DNA of 64,000 nt from Hemibagrus wyckioides (taxonomy: Eukaryota; Chordata; Actinopteri; Siluriformes; Bagridae), in NCBI RefSeq assembly GCF_019097595.1, contig NC_080717.1:29053876-29117875 (forward strand). The letters are read 5' to 3'. Position 1 is the stretch's first letter. Each line of letters begins with the position of its first letter. Positions 26,101-41,700 of the stretch are shown here, in pieces. The notes under the pieces are model-generated. The model saw only the letters and a list, made by a program, of their open reading frames with translations, was not told the origin of the DNA and ran no database searches. Both the position numbers and the translations under genes were made by a program.

Positions 26101-29100
26101 ATGCTAGCCGGTTCCTGTTTTCATTCTGTCCTCTTTAGCCTCTTGAGTCATCTGTATTACAGCGAATTCGAGAGAAGAAAACAGGCCTGTGCATCTGAGA
26201 TCAGCCCTGGAAAGGACAAGCATTTCCCTTCATGTAGAAAATACTTTCCAGTGACCGTAGCCGTCCAGTTAGTGCTCTTTCAAGCAGCTCCAGTTATGCT
26301 ATTTGTGTTTTTTCTTTTGTACTTTTGTGTCACTATTCCAGTGGTCCTGACTGCATGTATGTTCATGTGTTGCAGGAGAACTGTGAGAGCTTCACTCCCG
26401 TAGGAGACTGGAAGGTATTAGGAATGTTTTCTATCAGTTTAAAGTGTCATTAATATTATACTAAAGTATGTCACCATGCTGGTGACTGATCAGCGTACTG
26501 TGTACATGAGTGCAGCCATGTTATTTGGGCCTGAGAATGAAAATTGAGTCCCAGTGTTTTCTGGAGAGATTTATTGTTCCAGAGATCGGAGATCCCAGAA
26601 GTAGGAGCTCGGATGTTTTAATTTTGCATGAACACATAGAGAAGTATTCTCTCATAATATTTTTGTATGAAAAATAAAGTGATCTACGAGGGATACGTGT
26701 ATAGCTGAATCACTGCGAGGAAGTGAAGTCAAGGTCGATTTGTCTTGTCGTTCAATCTGTATACATGCACAGCAGGATCAGATATCATGCTTCCAGGATG
26801 ACGGTGATGCGGCTACTTAAAGTGCAGTGCATCAAAATGATCAAAAATCAGATTTGTAGTATCACATAAAGAACATTGGATAATACTTTATTTTAAAGAG
26901 AATCTACATCATGACTAAAAACAACATGCACATACAGGGACAGGAAAAGGAGGAGAGATTAAATAACAAAATAAAATGACACAAAGTGAATGTCTCATCA
27001 GCGAAGGACAGACTAGTGCTCTCTCTACAGAACTGCAGGAGTCATAAACAGGTCTAGAGAGCCTTCTAGTGGTTAGAGAATATACATAAACAATGATGCT
27101 CTATGCCAGATAGAGCCGTTAAAATTCATCACCACATCTACATAGCCTAACTTAAATATGCGTAAGAAATAGTCGCCAGTCAAAAGTATTGGGACACTCC
27201 TCCAAATCATTGAGTTCAGGTGTTGTTTTTCAGGGGTTGGACTCGGCCCCTTAGTTCCAGTGAAAGGAACTCTTAATGCTTCAGCTTCATACCAAGACAT
27301 TTTGGACAATTTCATGCTCTTTGTGGGAACAGTTTGGGGATGACCCCTTCCTGTTCCAACATGACTGCACACCAGTGACCAAAGCAAGGTCCATAAAGAC
27401 ATGGATGAGTGAGTTTGGTGTGGAGGAACTTGCAGCTATAACAGCTTCAACTCTTCTGAGAAAGATTTCCACAAGGTTTAGGAGTGTGTTTATGGGAATT
27501 TTTGACCATTCCTCTAGAAGCGCATTTGTGAGGTCAGGCACTGATGTTGGGTGAGAAGGTCTGGCTCACAGTCTCCACTCTAATTCATCCCGAAGGTGTT
27601 CTATGGGGTTGAGGTCAGGACCTTGGTGGCATAAACCTTGAAAAAATGAAATAGAACAATGTTTTAGTTAATGTTTATTATTTTGAACTGATTTCTCAAA
27701 TGCAGGTGATAGAAACATGCAAAACAAAAAATTCATGCAGCCACTGGCTGTGAAGTACAGCTCTCAAAAATGCTTCTCCCAATGCAAATCACTTTTAGTG
27801 AAAATATAAAACAGGTCAATTAACCTGAACATCACAGAAGGGTTAAGACATTTCGAGATGATGGCCCCAGGATGAGTGAACCATCATATGTTGTATAGCT
27901 TCCTGAAGCTGCTGTATAGACTACAGAAGTTATTCAGAAGTGTTAGGCAGAGAAACAACATGTTGGATGAAAGCTTAAGAAATTCGCAGCTTGATTCATC
28001 TGCATTTGGCTGATGCTTTTATCTAAAGCAGCTTGCAGATATAGAGAGATACAACTGAATAATTGAGGGTAGGAAAAGAAGAAGCCTTTATTAGTCACAT
28101 TTATATTACAGCCCAGAGAAATTCATTTCTTTTCATATTCCAGCTTAGGAAGTTGCAGTCAGAGCACAGCCATGATACTATCCCCCTGGAGCAGAGGTTA
28201 ATGGCCTTGCTCAAGGGCCCAACAGTGGCAGCTTAGAAGTGCTGGGGCTTGAACCCCCAATCTTCTGATAAACAACTCAGAGACTTAACTGTTTAAATCA
28301 CCACTGTAATTGACCCAATGACCCAACTGTGATGGTTTGATGGTGCTGGGGTTTGAACTAATATCAGTAACCCAAAACCTTAACCAGTAGAACCCCATTA
28401 TCATAATATTAGTGTAAATGTAAACACACACACCTGATCTGCTCTCTCACACTTCTTCTTAACCTTTCTCCTCTGAGATACCTTGAGAGGAGATAAGTAA
28501 TACTTATTTATTTAAAGCTTTTAATTAAAACACTGAGCAAAAGCTGGTTTTGGTCTCCATGTTAGACAGACATTATGCTGTATATAACACACACTTATAT
28601 CCGTGAGGTGCCGTGTTAGCTACAGCTGAACGCATACACTTGCAAAGGAGGAAATGAAGAGACATTTAACTTATAGGTGTTTTATTGTGTTAGATTTCAT
28701 ACGTTAACAACATGGCTAAATAGTATATTTTAAGATATTAATCATGGTTTCTAAAAAAACACAAATGGCCACACCTCCTTTACTAGGACTAACAGACACA
28801 AAGGCCACACCTCCTTTACATGGACTGACAGACACAAAGGCCACACCTCCTTTACTAGGACTAACAGGCACAAAGGCCACACCTCCTTTACATGGACTGA
28901 CAGGCACAAAGGCCACACCTCCTTTACATGGACTGACAGACACAAAGGCCACACCTCCTTTACATGGACTGACAGGCACAAAGGCCACACCTCCTTTACA
29001 TGGACTGACAGACACAAAGGCCACACCTCCTTTACATGGACTGACAGGCACAAAGGCCACACCTCCTTTACATGGACTGACAGACACAAAGGCCACACCT

Positions 29101-31121
29101 CCTTTACATGGACTGACAGACACAAAGGCCACACCTCCTTTACATGGACTGACAGACACAAAGGCCACACCTCCTTTACATGGACTGACAGACACAAAGG
29201 TCCCCTTTACATGCACTGATACATATAGACACCTTTACTGGGAGTAACAAAGAACAAATAAGAACAAAGGCCACACCTTTAATTTTTATTTTTTTCTGTT
29301 TATTTATTAGCACTAGTGGCTGGTTTATTGTATTTTATTTACTGCTGCTGTTATGGTCATGTGTGAAGCGCTTGTGACCAGATTGCACCGGATCTGAAGG
29401 GAGTCAGGGAGTAAAGGGGGGAGGGGGGATGGTGGGGATAGTGAATTGGGATAGGATCACGTTCTCCATCCATGACCCAGAAATGCTGCAGAGGAGAAAA
29501 TGTAGGATGACAGCAGGCTTTGCAAAGTGACAGAAAAACCAGCCAATCACATACAACCAACAACCAATAGGAGGCTGAGTCGTACTGTAAAGGCGGGGCA
29601 GAGGAAGATGAGTGCAGAAGGAGGAGAGGAGAGGAGAGAAAGAGAAAAGCACCGTAGCAACAGAAACATTTCTGCATCCTCTTGCTGTCTGGATCCTTTT
29701 CCACCTAAACAGATAGGGCTGCTGACTCATCTGATTCAGAGTCTTCTTCTCAGTCTTCCTCTTCTGCATCCTCATCCTCCTCTTTAACAGCCATGCCTGA
29801 GTGTTGGGATGGGGTGAGTGTTCTTGGACTGTGTGAGGGAATGTCAGGGTTTGGATGGGTGGCCTTATTATAAAACTGACCATGTTATTGTTGTTCTTTG
29901 CATGTCTATGTGGGATTAGAATCAGACTTATTAATGTCATTATTGGAAGAAAAAATGAAATTGCTGAAAAACTTCCTGAGCTTGATGCTGATAGTTGGAT
30001 ACTGAAGACAGAAATATTATTTTATTATTAAAAACAAATAAAATGGATATAGGTGTTAAAGTACATATACAGCTATATGTAATTACACTGAAATATACAA
30101 GAACACATATGTATAAACATATAGCAATACATATTAATGAGGCATAATATAATAACACTGTTTGACGATGTGTTATAACAATGCATTGGTGGTATTAATA
30201 AGTACTACAATGGCTGCATTTCCCTACAGCATGCTACTGTTATTTAATTTTATTCTTTGATGCAAGTGAAAACTGACAGAAGAATGAAACTGAGTGTTTT
30301 AATTTCATACACACAACTATTAGATGTATGTGTCTATGATTTTTCCTGGGGATGAAATCTGTGCTATGATATCTAAGCAATGTAGCAGTGCAGGTGCAGA
30401 ATCAATGGAGTGTATTCCCACAGGACACACACACACACTCGCACGTATGCACCAGCCGATGGTATGCGTCAGGGAGTGTTCAGTGATCGAGGATGCCTGG
30501 CTGGTTATCTTTGTATTTAGTCAGTGTATTTTCCTGAAGAAGGACCACATGTCAGTGTGTTTGGATGATGCACATGTGTGGAACGAGTCGTTTACGGATC
30601 TATTCTCAGAGACAAATCTATGACCTTGAGACGTAGATTACAGTTAGCATCAGGAGGAGTGTGAGAAACAGATAAGGATGAAGATATGAACTATAAGGAT
30701 TCTGACTATCAGGGTTGTTAACATCTATTCATTGGTGTTAATATATAAGCACACAGATTTAAAGCAGTCTGTAGAAATTACTACTACTACTACTACTGCT
30801 ACTATTAATACTACTATTATAAATACTGCTACTAATAATAAAACGTGAAACATCTGAATACCTGACTGATTCCTGTTAATTAATCATAGACATATCACTA
30901 GTTATACAAACTAACCACAGTATGGGATTCAAACATAAGCTAGGTACCTTTTCTCATTGTGGCTAGCTAGTTTTGCTAGGTATTTAGTTACAGACTTTCC
31001 TAATTTGCAAGTCATTTTCTCAGTTAAAATAAAAACCTTTCTATGAAATATCTGTGCGTTTGTTAACATTAGTAAGCATGTTTTTTTGGAACACAATTAT
31101 AGCTAATGTGTATAATGTGTG

Positions 31122-31214
<93 letters not shown>

Positions 31215-31280
31215 TGTATATATATATGGAATAAGCAGATATTTTATATTTAATGGAATACACTTTGTGATATTTAAATT

Positions 31281-31321
<41 letters not shown>

Positions 31322-31830
31322 TGTTAGGAACATGACATTGAGACTCCCTATGGGATGCTACATGTGGTGATCCGCGGGGGCCCAAAGGGCAACAAGCCTG
31401 CAATACTCACCTACCATGATGTGGGACTCAATCGTACGTATTTGTCTATTTGTAAAAGATCTGTTATTCATTCATGAAAAATCATCAGAATTCTATTTTT
31501 ATGACTAATGAGAGCCAGATAATCAGTACAATACAATACACTACTCATAGATTCAATTTAAAATTATTCAAAACATATTTATCACTTTACATATTATATA
31601 TCTGTCTATATGTCTCCTCATCCATCTGTCTACCCATCCATCTTTCTATCTATCCATCCACCCACCCATCCATCCACCCACCCATCCATCCATCCATCCA
31701 TCCATCAACAATGTTAAATAGCATTTGGATGGATTTATCCAAATGTGCCCACAGACTTTTTTTCAGAAATGGCACAGTGTTTAATATCAGAACAAACACA
31801 TATTGTCATGTATTATTTAAACCTACAGTA

Positions 31831-31874
<44 letters not shown>

Positions 31875-32521
31875 TCTCTCTCAGTCAGCTGTGAAACTAA
31901 ATGTCACTGTAGCATCCATCTGTCAAAGAGAACCCATTTCCTGCTTCATTTCCTGAAAGAGAGAAAAAGAGAGGGGGGAGGGGGAGGAAAAGGGAGAGAT
32001 ACTGCGCAATCCATACACATCTTATTCCTTCATTTCTTAATCCATTCCTTCACCCTTTCCTATGATTCTGCACATCCATCCTACGTCCTTTTATCATCTC
32101 TATGTTATGCTGATATGTTAAAGACACTATGATTGAATGGGCTTGTGTTTACAATGTCTACAAAAGAAAAAAAAATATTCATGTGAACAGTCCACTTTCA
32201 TCGTTGTGATTTAGGATCAGTGTGTAATTAACATTTGGTCATATGACATCTTATTACATTCTAATAATTTCTAACACAGCTGAGAAAATAAGGTTATATT
32301 TCCAACCATTGGTCTTGTGTCCACAATCAACACACTATCTATAAATCAGTAGCAAGCTTCAGCTCAGTGTCCACAGTTCCCTGTTGCCTGGTAATGGCGA
32401 GAGTTTGTTTTTATTTACTCTCTGTACTCCATGTACCTCTCTCTTCTCTCACCTCCCCATCCGTCTGACCTTGCCTGCTTATTAGTATGCACAGTGAACC
32501 CCGAGGCAAGATGTGACTCAG

Positions 32522-32568
<47 letters not shown>

Positions 32569-33413
32569 AAGGCCAATAAGCGGAAAGAAACAGAGTGAGA
32601 GAGGGAGATAAGGAAAAGGAGGAGTTAAAGAGAAAGTGCAGAGAAAGATGAAGAATAAAGAGAGAAATAGGTCAGGAAGCAGGACAGAAAGATGACTCAT
32701 GCTCCGATTTCATGAGAATTTAACCCGCACTCAGTGTGTCCCAGATAGAGCCTGAATAAATTTGTTATTCTCAGTAAAAGTGCCAGGTTTATTTTGGGGT
32801 AAATACGGTTTGTTGTGTGCCGCTTGAAGAAAATGTGTTAGTGAGCTAAAATGTGGAGCAGTGGTTAAGGTTCTGTTAGACAAGCAATGATGGCTTCTTA
32901 AATTACCCCTGAAATCAAAACATTTTACATTATTAAAATAATCAAATACTATTATGTAATAATTGTTTAACATTAATTGGGATTTTATTTTACTTTTATT
33001 TTTTTTACAGATTTAATAGCTAAAAAAAGAAAATCAGTTCAGAGGTTCAGAGAAACCTCAGTACAGTACTTCATGACAACAGACTGGACATCTATATAAA
33101 TATCCACACATAATGTAGACATTTCCCACCAATGTTCAAGTGCTTAATGAACAGCTGGTCACTCTCCTTCAACTGGACACAAAGTCTGATTTATAATTGA
33201 TATCTTTCTATTTTTGTCAGATAAGCTGTGCTTCAACACTCTATTTCATAATGAGGACATGCAGGAGATCACGAAACACTTTGTGGTTTGCCACATCGAT
33301 GCTCCCGGTCAACAAGTTGGAGCCCCTCAGATGCCAGCAGGGTAAATATCCACACTAATAGAGATTAGATATATGCCCACAAAACAACAAAACAAAACCT
33401 ATACAGAAATTAA

Positions 33414-33453
<40 letters not shown>

Positions 33454-34069
33454 ATCTCTCTCTTTCTCTCTCTCACACACACACATTATTGCATTCATTC
33501 TAATTCTCTTTACTCATATATCTGAAGGTACCAGTACCCCACCATGGACCAATTGGCAGGTATGCTGCCCAGCGTTGTCCAGCACTTTGGGTAAGTGTCA
33601 TTATAATAGCCTGATTGACAAGCATTACTTTACTCTGGATTCGAGTGTGTGAGTTTGACTAGAATAGTAGAAGTTGGACTGTGTGAGTGTGGTTGGATTA
33701 GGGTGTGTGAGTAGTACAAATTAGTGAGTTATTAGAATAAGTGAGTTTAGTGAGTTTACAGATTAAAGTGTGTGAGCATGATTAGATTAGTATAATTAGT
33801 ATTGTTAGATGATATATTGATATATTGTTAGTGTGAATGGTTATTGTTAGATCATGGATTGATTAGTATGGGTTGAACAAGTGAGTATGGTTACATTACT
33901 GTGCTGTAAAGTGAGGATGCTTACAATGGGTGAGTATGGTTTGGTCAGCAGTATTTGTGTGAGTGTTGTTTCATTGGAATGAGTTAGTAAGGTTAGACTA
34001 ATACTGGATTGAGTGTGAAAATTGCTAGATTAGTTTAGTACATGTGAATGGATCGGATTGTCTAATTTA

Positions 34070-34131
<62 letters not shown>

Positions 34132-34395
34132 TCTCCAGATTTAAGAGCATTGTGGGAATTGGAGTAGGAGCCGGTGCTTACATCCTCGCCAAGTTTGCTG
34201 TGAGTGTTGTTCCCTTCCTCTCATTCTCTCTTTCCATCTCACTCTCACTCGGCTGACTCATATTCTTCTACCCCTCCTAGGATAATAAGCTTTATTCAGA
34301 AGCTAATATAGTAGTGTGCAATCTTTGTAGTTTTTTAAAAAAAATAACCTTCATGCATAGAAACAAAAAGAAGGTCATGATCATCAGCATCAGCA

Positions 34396-34458
<63 letters not shown>

Positions 34459-37400
34459 GCTGCTCTTTCCTGACCTTGTTGAGGGTTTGGTTCTGCTCAA
34501 CATCGACCCAAATGGGAAAGGATGGATCGACTGGGCTGCTTCCAAATTATCTGGACTGACCAGCACGCTGCCCGACACGGTCCTACCTCACCTCTTCAGC
34601 CAGGTGGAAACACATACAAACTGACAATCTGAAAACTTGCCATGGGAGCGTGCTATTTCATAGACTTGATTGAACCTAATAACTGTTAAACATTCACGAT
34701 AATAAGCTGCAATCCAAAATTTCCCAAAATCACAGTGGACGAAATTACACAAAAGTATTACACAAAAGTGCACTGAGGTTACAAAAGGGCATGCACTGCA
34801 GCTACAGTGGAAGGTGCAGAAGCTTTAAGGTTAAGATTAATGTTTCCGGTACAGGCAGTCATGGCCTCTCTGGTCGTACAGGCTGATAAATCTGTTGGCA
34901 TGCAGCCGAATAATAAAAGAGCTGACATTCTGTTTGCAAAGTGTCTGATGCTATGGTAATTGTTGGTTGAAGAACGAATGTGGCGCCTTCGTAACTGCAG
35001 GAGAAATGGGTACATAAATCCTACAGACAACGCTTAAAGCAATGGGAGACCCTGGAGTGTTGTAGGCTATTGCACTCACTGTTGGATCAAATAAATCCAA
35101 AATAAACTCCATTACTGAGTGACTCACCTTACTGAGATGGGCTTTTGATTGATTTGCTGAGCCAACCATCATCACTTCACTCACTCCCTGAATCTGACCA
35201 GTTGGGTGAATTGGTAGCTGTCATGTTCTCAAAATCAACCCAAGATAGCTAAGATGGATTGTTGGTCTTAGAGGTGCAAAACAGGCTCGAGTAACTTATG
35301 GCAGTCACACTTTTTATACAGTTGAGCTAATTCATGAATATGAGTCAAAGTTGGGAAGGTTCACTGCAATTAAAGATACAGACAATGTTTGAGCACTGAG
35401 TGTTGTTTATACTGCTGGTACAAATGGGGTTTAAACGTTGACCGTTAATCTGTTAATCAGTTAATCAGTACACAGTAACTCTGGTACAATGTTACAGATT
35501 CATATAAAGCCTAGAATTGTATATGAATTGTATGTTGTGCAATTTAGAGGTAGGGGTAATCATCTGAATCAGATGTTGAATCAGTTCAAAAGAATCAGTT
35601 TGGTAAACTGAATCAAACTTCAGTAAATCATGGAGAAGATGCTGTGTCACATCACATCACCACACCATTCCCTACTTCATCTAGGCAACTAGTGAAACAC
35701 AGGACTTTTTAATCCACATAGACTGAGACAATGATAAAATAAATTCAAAGCAAAGAACATTCTTCACATAAAACCCATTTCATTCATCTTTAACACAAGC
35801 ATTGCTTATTGTCCCTTTAATCTGCAGGAGGAGCTGATGAACAACAGCGATCTGGTGCAGAGCTACCGACAGCAGATCAACAACACCATCAACCAGTTCA
35901 ACCTGCAGCTCTTCTGGAACATGTACAACAGGTAATTAGCATAAACATGGTGCAGATTTGCATATGCAAATAAAAGGAAATTAAAAATAAAAAAACTGTC
36001 GTAAATATAGCACATCAGGTGTGATGAGGTTGTGAAGAATTTTTCCATTCAATTAAATTGTATTTTTTTTTATTTTTTATAGACATTTTAATTTATAATT
36101 ATAAATTATTGGACATTTAAATATGCAAATAAAGCCATTAGGCACTGTCATAAATAAATCATATTAAATTAAACAAATTTGTGAAGGTCTATTTGCTTCA
36201 GTTTTATTTGTATAGCACTTTTAACAATATACATTTATGGAAAGCTTTACAGGAATATAAAATTATATTTCACTTTACAGGAATTAAAAAAATGGAATCT
36301 AAAATGTAAAATTTTACATTTATATTTGAAATTATGTTTATCTGTTGTCGGTCACTAATATGCAGTAAAAATGGAAGTAAACTGCAAACATTTAGATATT
36401 AATTTTTCTTTTAATTGAATATAGAATCACAATGATTTTAGTGATATATTTTGGGGACAGAAGCGGGCTTTTCTGTGTCTCTTAAGGACATTCTGGATGG
36501 ACAGACAGTTCCATTTCATACAGGACTCTGAGTTTAAAACTATCAACTGGATCAGAACCCATTTATTGATGTGAATGGTCTGTTTCTTAGCCGTAGAGAT
36601 CTGGAGATGAATCGCAGTGGCACTGTGCTGAACGCCAAGACAATCAGGTGGGCTTTTATACGTCTCCTTCCCTCTTTCTCTCCATCTATCTCACTAACAC
36701 CTTCATTTAACCTTCTAGCCCTCTATATCTCTCTCACTTTTATTTTCATCTCTGCTTTCTTCTTTTTCTATATCTATCCCTCTATTCTCACAGTCTGTTT
36801 AATTCTCTCTTCCTCTCATCCACACTGCCTCACGCTTTATTACTCTTTTTCTCTGTAACAGTGCCTCTTTTTCTTTCTCTTCCTATTGTTTTCCTTCTTT
36901 ACCACTTCCCCCTTGGTAGATAATTATATAGGTCATGCAGCATCTCCAAACAGCTCAGAGCATCCTTCTTCAAGTAGGATACAACCTAAATGCATTTCCG
37001 ATTGTAGAACTGGACCTGCACTCCCTTACATTTTTTCTTTCTTTCTATCTTTTTCTCCTTTTCTAACTTTGTGTATAATTACACATGCACTGTGTCTAAT
37101 CTTGCTCTTTGTCTCTCTGTTATATCTGTCGTTCAGATGCCCAGTGATGCTGGTGGTGGGAGATAATGCTCCAGCAGAGGAAGGCGTGGTGAGGGTTTCT
37201 TTTATTTTCCTTCTCCTCACTCTTTCCTTTCTACTGTATAGACACACATTTGGGTTTAAAAGTCTGTTCTGTTCTCATTAGTAATCATACACTAATATTA
37301 AACTGCACAATGCTGATCTTTGCTCTTTCAAACTCAGAGGTTTGTATAAACCTTCATAAGAACATGGGAGAGATACGAAGTTTGTGTCCTCAAGCTACCT

Positions 37401-38665
37401 GTTTCATTTCTTATGACATCAAAGTTTCATACAAATCCTCACACCGTAGACTCCTAACATATTCATTACGAAGAAAAATGTCTTCGGTCGAAAACTCGTC
37501 TTATTCCCAGCTATACTTTCTACACATTCTCTTGTGTGCTTATTGCTTTTCTGGCAGTGTTTCAGTAAGTTACTCCAGCCTGTCTGTTTCTCTCTGGGAC
37601 AGATGATACAGCATTTAGGTCAGTCTCCTGGACCGTGTGCCCAATCATTTGAACTATATTTTATAGCTGTGTATGAGTCCCGGGTCACTGCATCAGCACA
37701 TCACATCACATCAAGCCACTAGTGTGTGAATGGAAGAGAGAGTGATAGAGAAAGACTGAATGAAGTAGGGCGAAGAGGAGGAACGAAGAGGAGATTGAGA
37801 GCAAATTAAAATAAAACAAAAAACAGAAAAATAAGACAGAGCAAGAATGGGAGAATGAATTATACCGAAAAATCCAGTGATGGACACAAGCAACATGAAG
37901 TGGGGGATAATTTAATAGAGATGTAAAAAAAAAAGGTTCTTACATTCTTTTTAGATATGCATTAACATTTTTTTATTTAAAATGTAAAAATAAAAGGAAA
38001 GCAAATGTATAATAATTATTACATGAGGCTTTAAATGATTCTTATACTTTTATTGTCATCTTATTGTAAGTACACTGTAATTTATTAGATAAGAAATCAA
38101 TACTTTTTTATAGAATTCTTAAAAATATTAGAAAAAAAAATACACCAGCCCACTATAGACATAAAGATCTGAACAAAATCTTTCAACTTCTCTGACTGAG
38201 AATCAAACCCGGATATTTTTGAAGATACTCTTATCCCGAGTGACTCTCATCTTATCTCCTTTATAAAACTGAGCAGTTGAGGGTTAAGGGCCTTGCTCAA
38301 GGGCCCGGCAGTGGCAGCTTGGCGGTCCTTTGATTTGCACTCACAAGCTTCCGATCTGTTGTCCAGCACCGTAACCACTGAGCTACCACTGCCCTCACAT
38401 GTCCCCAATTACACAGCCACAGTGCATTTTGGGTATTCTCCCACTAGGGTTCATTGTTGCTGCATTGTAGGACTGTACTGTATATTCTTAACTTTCTGAC
38501 CACAGCAAAGTATTCTTAACTTTCTGACCACTATTGTGATGTGTGAGGGTTTGTATGTTTGTGTGAATAAATCTGACACCTCGGGGATTTACAGCTGTGA
38601 GGCTACTGCTGGAGTGACTCATGTAGTATGAAATATTTGGGTCAGCACACATATACTGTTTGTAT

Positions 38666-38716
<51 letters not shown>

Positions 38717-41700
38717 TCCAAACTACAGTAGGTAGCTCAAACACTCAAACACATCACACACACTCACGTAAAACTAGGACAAACAAATACTGCTGCAGTC
38801 ACCAAATCACTTGATCATCACTTGCTCCCATGTTTAAACTCAAACACACTTAAACCTTATTCCTATTATCATCCAACCTTAAACTTAATTTACTGAAAGT
38901 GTTTAAACAATGGATTAATGGATGCCTGTGTTTAAGCACAATGACTTGTTTCTATAAATAAATGTGTATGGAAAACATATCACTTAAGTATTATCAGCAA
39001 CCCGGGAATAAATAAAACAGTCCAAATCCATAGACTGAGTCCTGCAATCATGTCTCAGCTGATTTGAGTGTTCATTTGGCCTCTTTATCTGCTTGGTAGA
39101 TCTTAACCTCATGGCAGAGGCAACCAGGTTGTAAATATAAATATTTGGGACATAGCAGAATTCATGACACCATCAGTCGTAAGAGATTCCATGGCCATAT
39201 TTGACAGGGGAGTTCATATTTTCCTGTTTCCAGGTTTTTTTTTTCTCATCTGAATGTACTTCATGGTTCCAACTGCTGACTGTGTTTGTGAATTGCTCTC
39301 ATAAAGAGCTTCTTTCTTTTCTTTCCTTATAATCAGCGATGATGGTGTTAAACAGTTGATTGTACAGGACAGTGGTGAGACCGGCCATGCTGTATGGTTT
39401 AGAGACAGTGTCACTGAGGAAGAGACAGGAGTCAGAGCTGGAGGTAGCAGAGCTGAAGATGTTGAGGTTCTCTTTGGGAGGGACACGGTTGGACAGGATT
39501 AGGAACGAGGACATCAGAGGGACAGCTCATGTTGGACGTTTGGGGGACAAAGTTAGGGAAGACAGATTAAGATGGTTTGGACATGTCCAGAGGAGGGAGA
39601 GTGAGGATATTGGTAGGAGAATGTTGGACATGGAGCTGCCAGGCAGGAGGAAAAGAGGAAGACCAAAGAGGAGAGATATGGATGGAATAAATGAGGATAT
39701 GAAGCTAGTGGGTGTAAGTGTTGAGGATGCAGAAGATAGGGATAGGTGGAGAGAGATGATTCGCTGTGGAGACCCCTGAAGGGAAAAGCCCAAAGAAGAA
39801 GAAGAAGAAGGAGGAGGAGGAGGAGGAGGAGGAGGAGGTGTTAAACAGTTGATTCTATAAGTGCACTAAACTGTGACACACAATCGTTTTTTGGCTGTTT
39901 CTTTGTCAAAATAAAAGGCAATCATTCTGGAGTTAATTGTCTAAAATACAGTTTATTCATTCAATTCAATTCAGTTTATTTGACAGTAGATGTTGTCTCA
40001 AAGCAGCTTTACAGGAGTATAGAATCATAGAATAAATGATAAAGTTTCAGTTAGGTTAATATTTATCCCTAATGAGAAGCTTGAGGTGACGGTGTTGAGG
40101 AAAAACCCTCTGAGATGATCTGAGGAAGAAACCTTGAGAGGAACCAGGCTCAGAAGGGAACCTCATCCTCATTTGGGTGACACTGGACAGGAAATGATAT
40201 AAATGTAAATAAAGTCCTTTCTATAAGTGTTTATAGTCACATGGAATTGTGCAACCAAGAGATCCTGAGAAACTAATAGGTCATCGTATTTTCTGAGCTC
40301 ATTGTAGACTTAACACTAGTTCCTTCCTGCCGAAAGCTGACCGATGCAAAGGCAGTCAGAGATAGTCTCCATATTACTTTACTATATAACACTGTACATT
40401 GTGTTTTATATCAGCAGGATTTATTATTAATATATTTAACTGTACAGCATCATGTTAATGACCTATGTATAGTGATGGACAGTATTTCATCGCGTCCTGT
40501 TGATTTGCTCATATGTAAAATAGACGTTATTTTTAACATTTCCATCCTTTTCTTGTTTTTTATCTTCAGGTTGAGTGCAACTCCAAGCTGGACCCAACCA
40601 ACACCACTTTCCTGAAGGTAAAATTGCATCGCAACACAAAATGAAGAAATGTAATAAAAATAAGCATATATTTTTTTGTGAACAATTGTTTTATTAGAGA
40701 AATAGTTCAGTATAACACAAAATACAACACATCAATCTAGTCTGTAGCCATAACCCCCACCCTCCCGGTAGACTTATACTGTACTAAGAAAGCGTAAGAG
40801 ATTGCAGTGGAAAAAAGTACAAACTGTAATGCTTAATCACAAAAAGAATAGAAAGAAAGATAAATAAACAATAATAGAAATAATCATAATAATAATATAT
40901 ACATAAATACAAAGTAAATTATACGTCAAAAAGAGGAAACAAAGGATTTAACAGTTTCAAAAATAGCCCTCCAGATCTTCAAAGTTTTTGTCTTTGCTCC
41001 ATGAATGTGAGCTGTTGATAGTTCCATAGAGACAATGCCAAGCAGAGATAGGCCCCATATACGTCTAGACATTAAATGGGGAGGAGCCCAGCGACTGACT
41101 AACATTTTCTTTGCAGCAGTAAGAGCAGCTAAAAGTAAGTTTCTTTGTTGTGGAGACAGAGCCAGGTCAGAAAAGTTATTTAAGAAAAAAAGGTTTGGAG
41201 TCAAAACCACCTCCTTTTCTTCTAAAAATAATATGTCATGAGCAAGCTGAGACCAGAAGAGAGAAAGTGTAGAACATTCCCAAAAAAATGTAACCAGTGC
41301 CCGAGTGCCCTCTGTGGACATAATTCGCAATTTGGGGAGGATAACACATGCATATAAAAGAGTTTTACAGGGGACAGATAGAGTCTATGTAGTAATTTCC
41401 AATGGATCATCTGATGATTGTGGTTTTTTGAGGATGATATGATTGTTTCCCAAATTTGATCAGAGGATAAAGTTTGTGTATCGCCACTGATATCCTTAGA
41501 GCATTTCTTCATCTTTAAAATGTTTTGAATCTAGACAAATTTATCTACTATTTCCTGTTATGAGATAACAATTAGCCAGGTCTAAAATGATTTAAACTAT
41601 TTCTATTTTGATTATTTTTAAGCTTAAAATTTTGCCAGATTGTTTTGCAGATATTAAGCATTTCTAGAAAGAATCAAATTGATTCTTTAAAATAGTAAAA

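Noticed and set aside
28716..29247. Long open frames on both strands with 12-residue repeats
   Set aside because: They come from a 36-bp minisatellite. Open frames on both strands with equal repetition argue against a protein.
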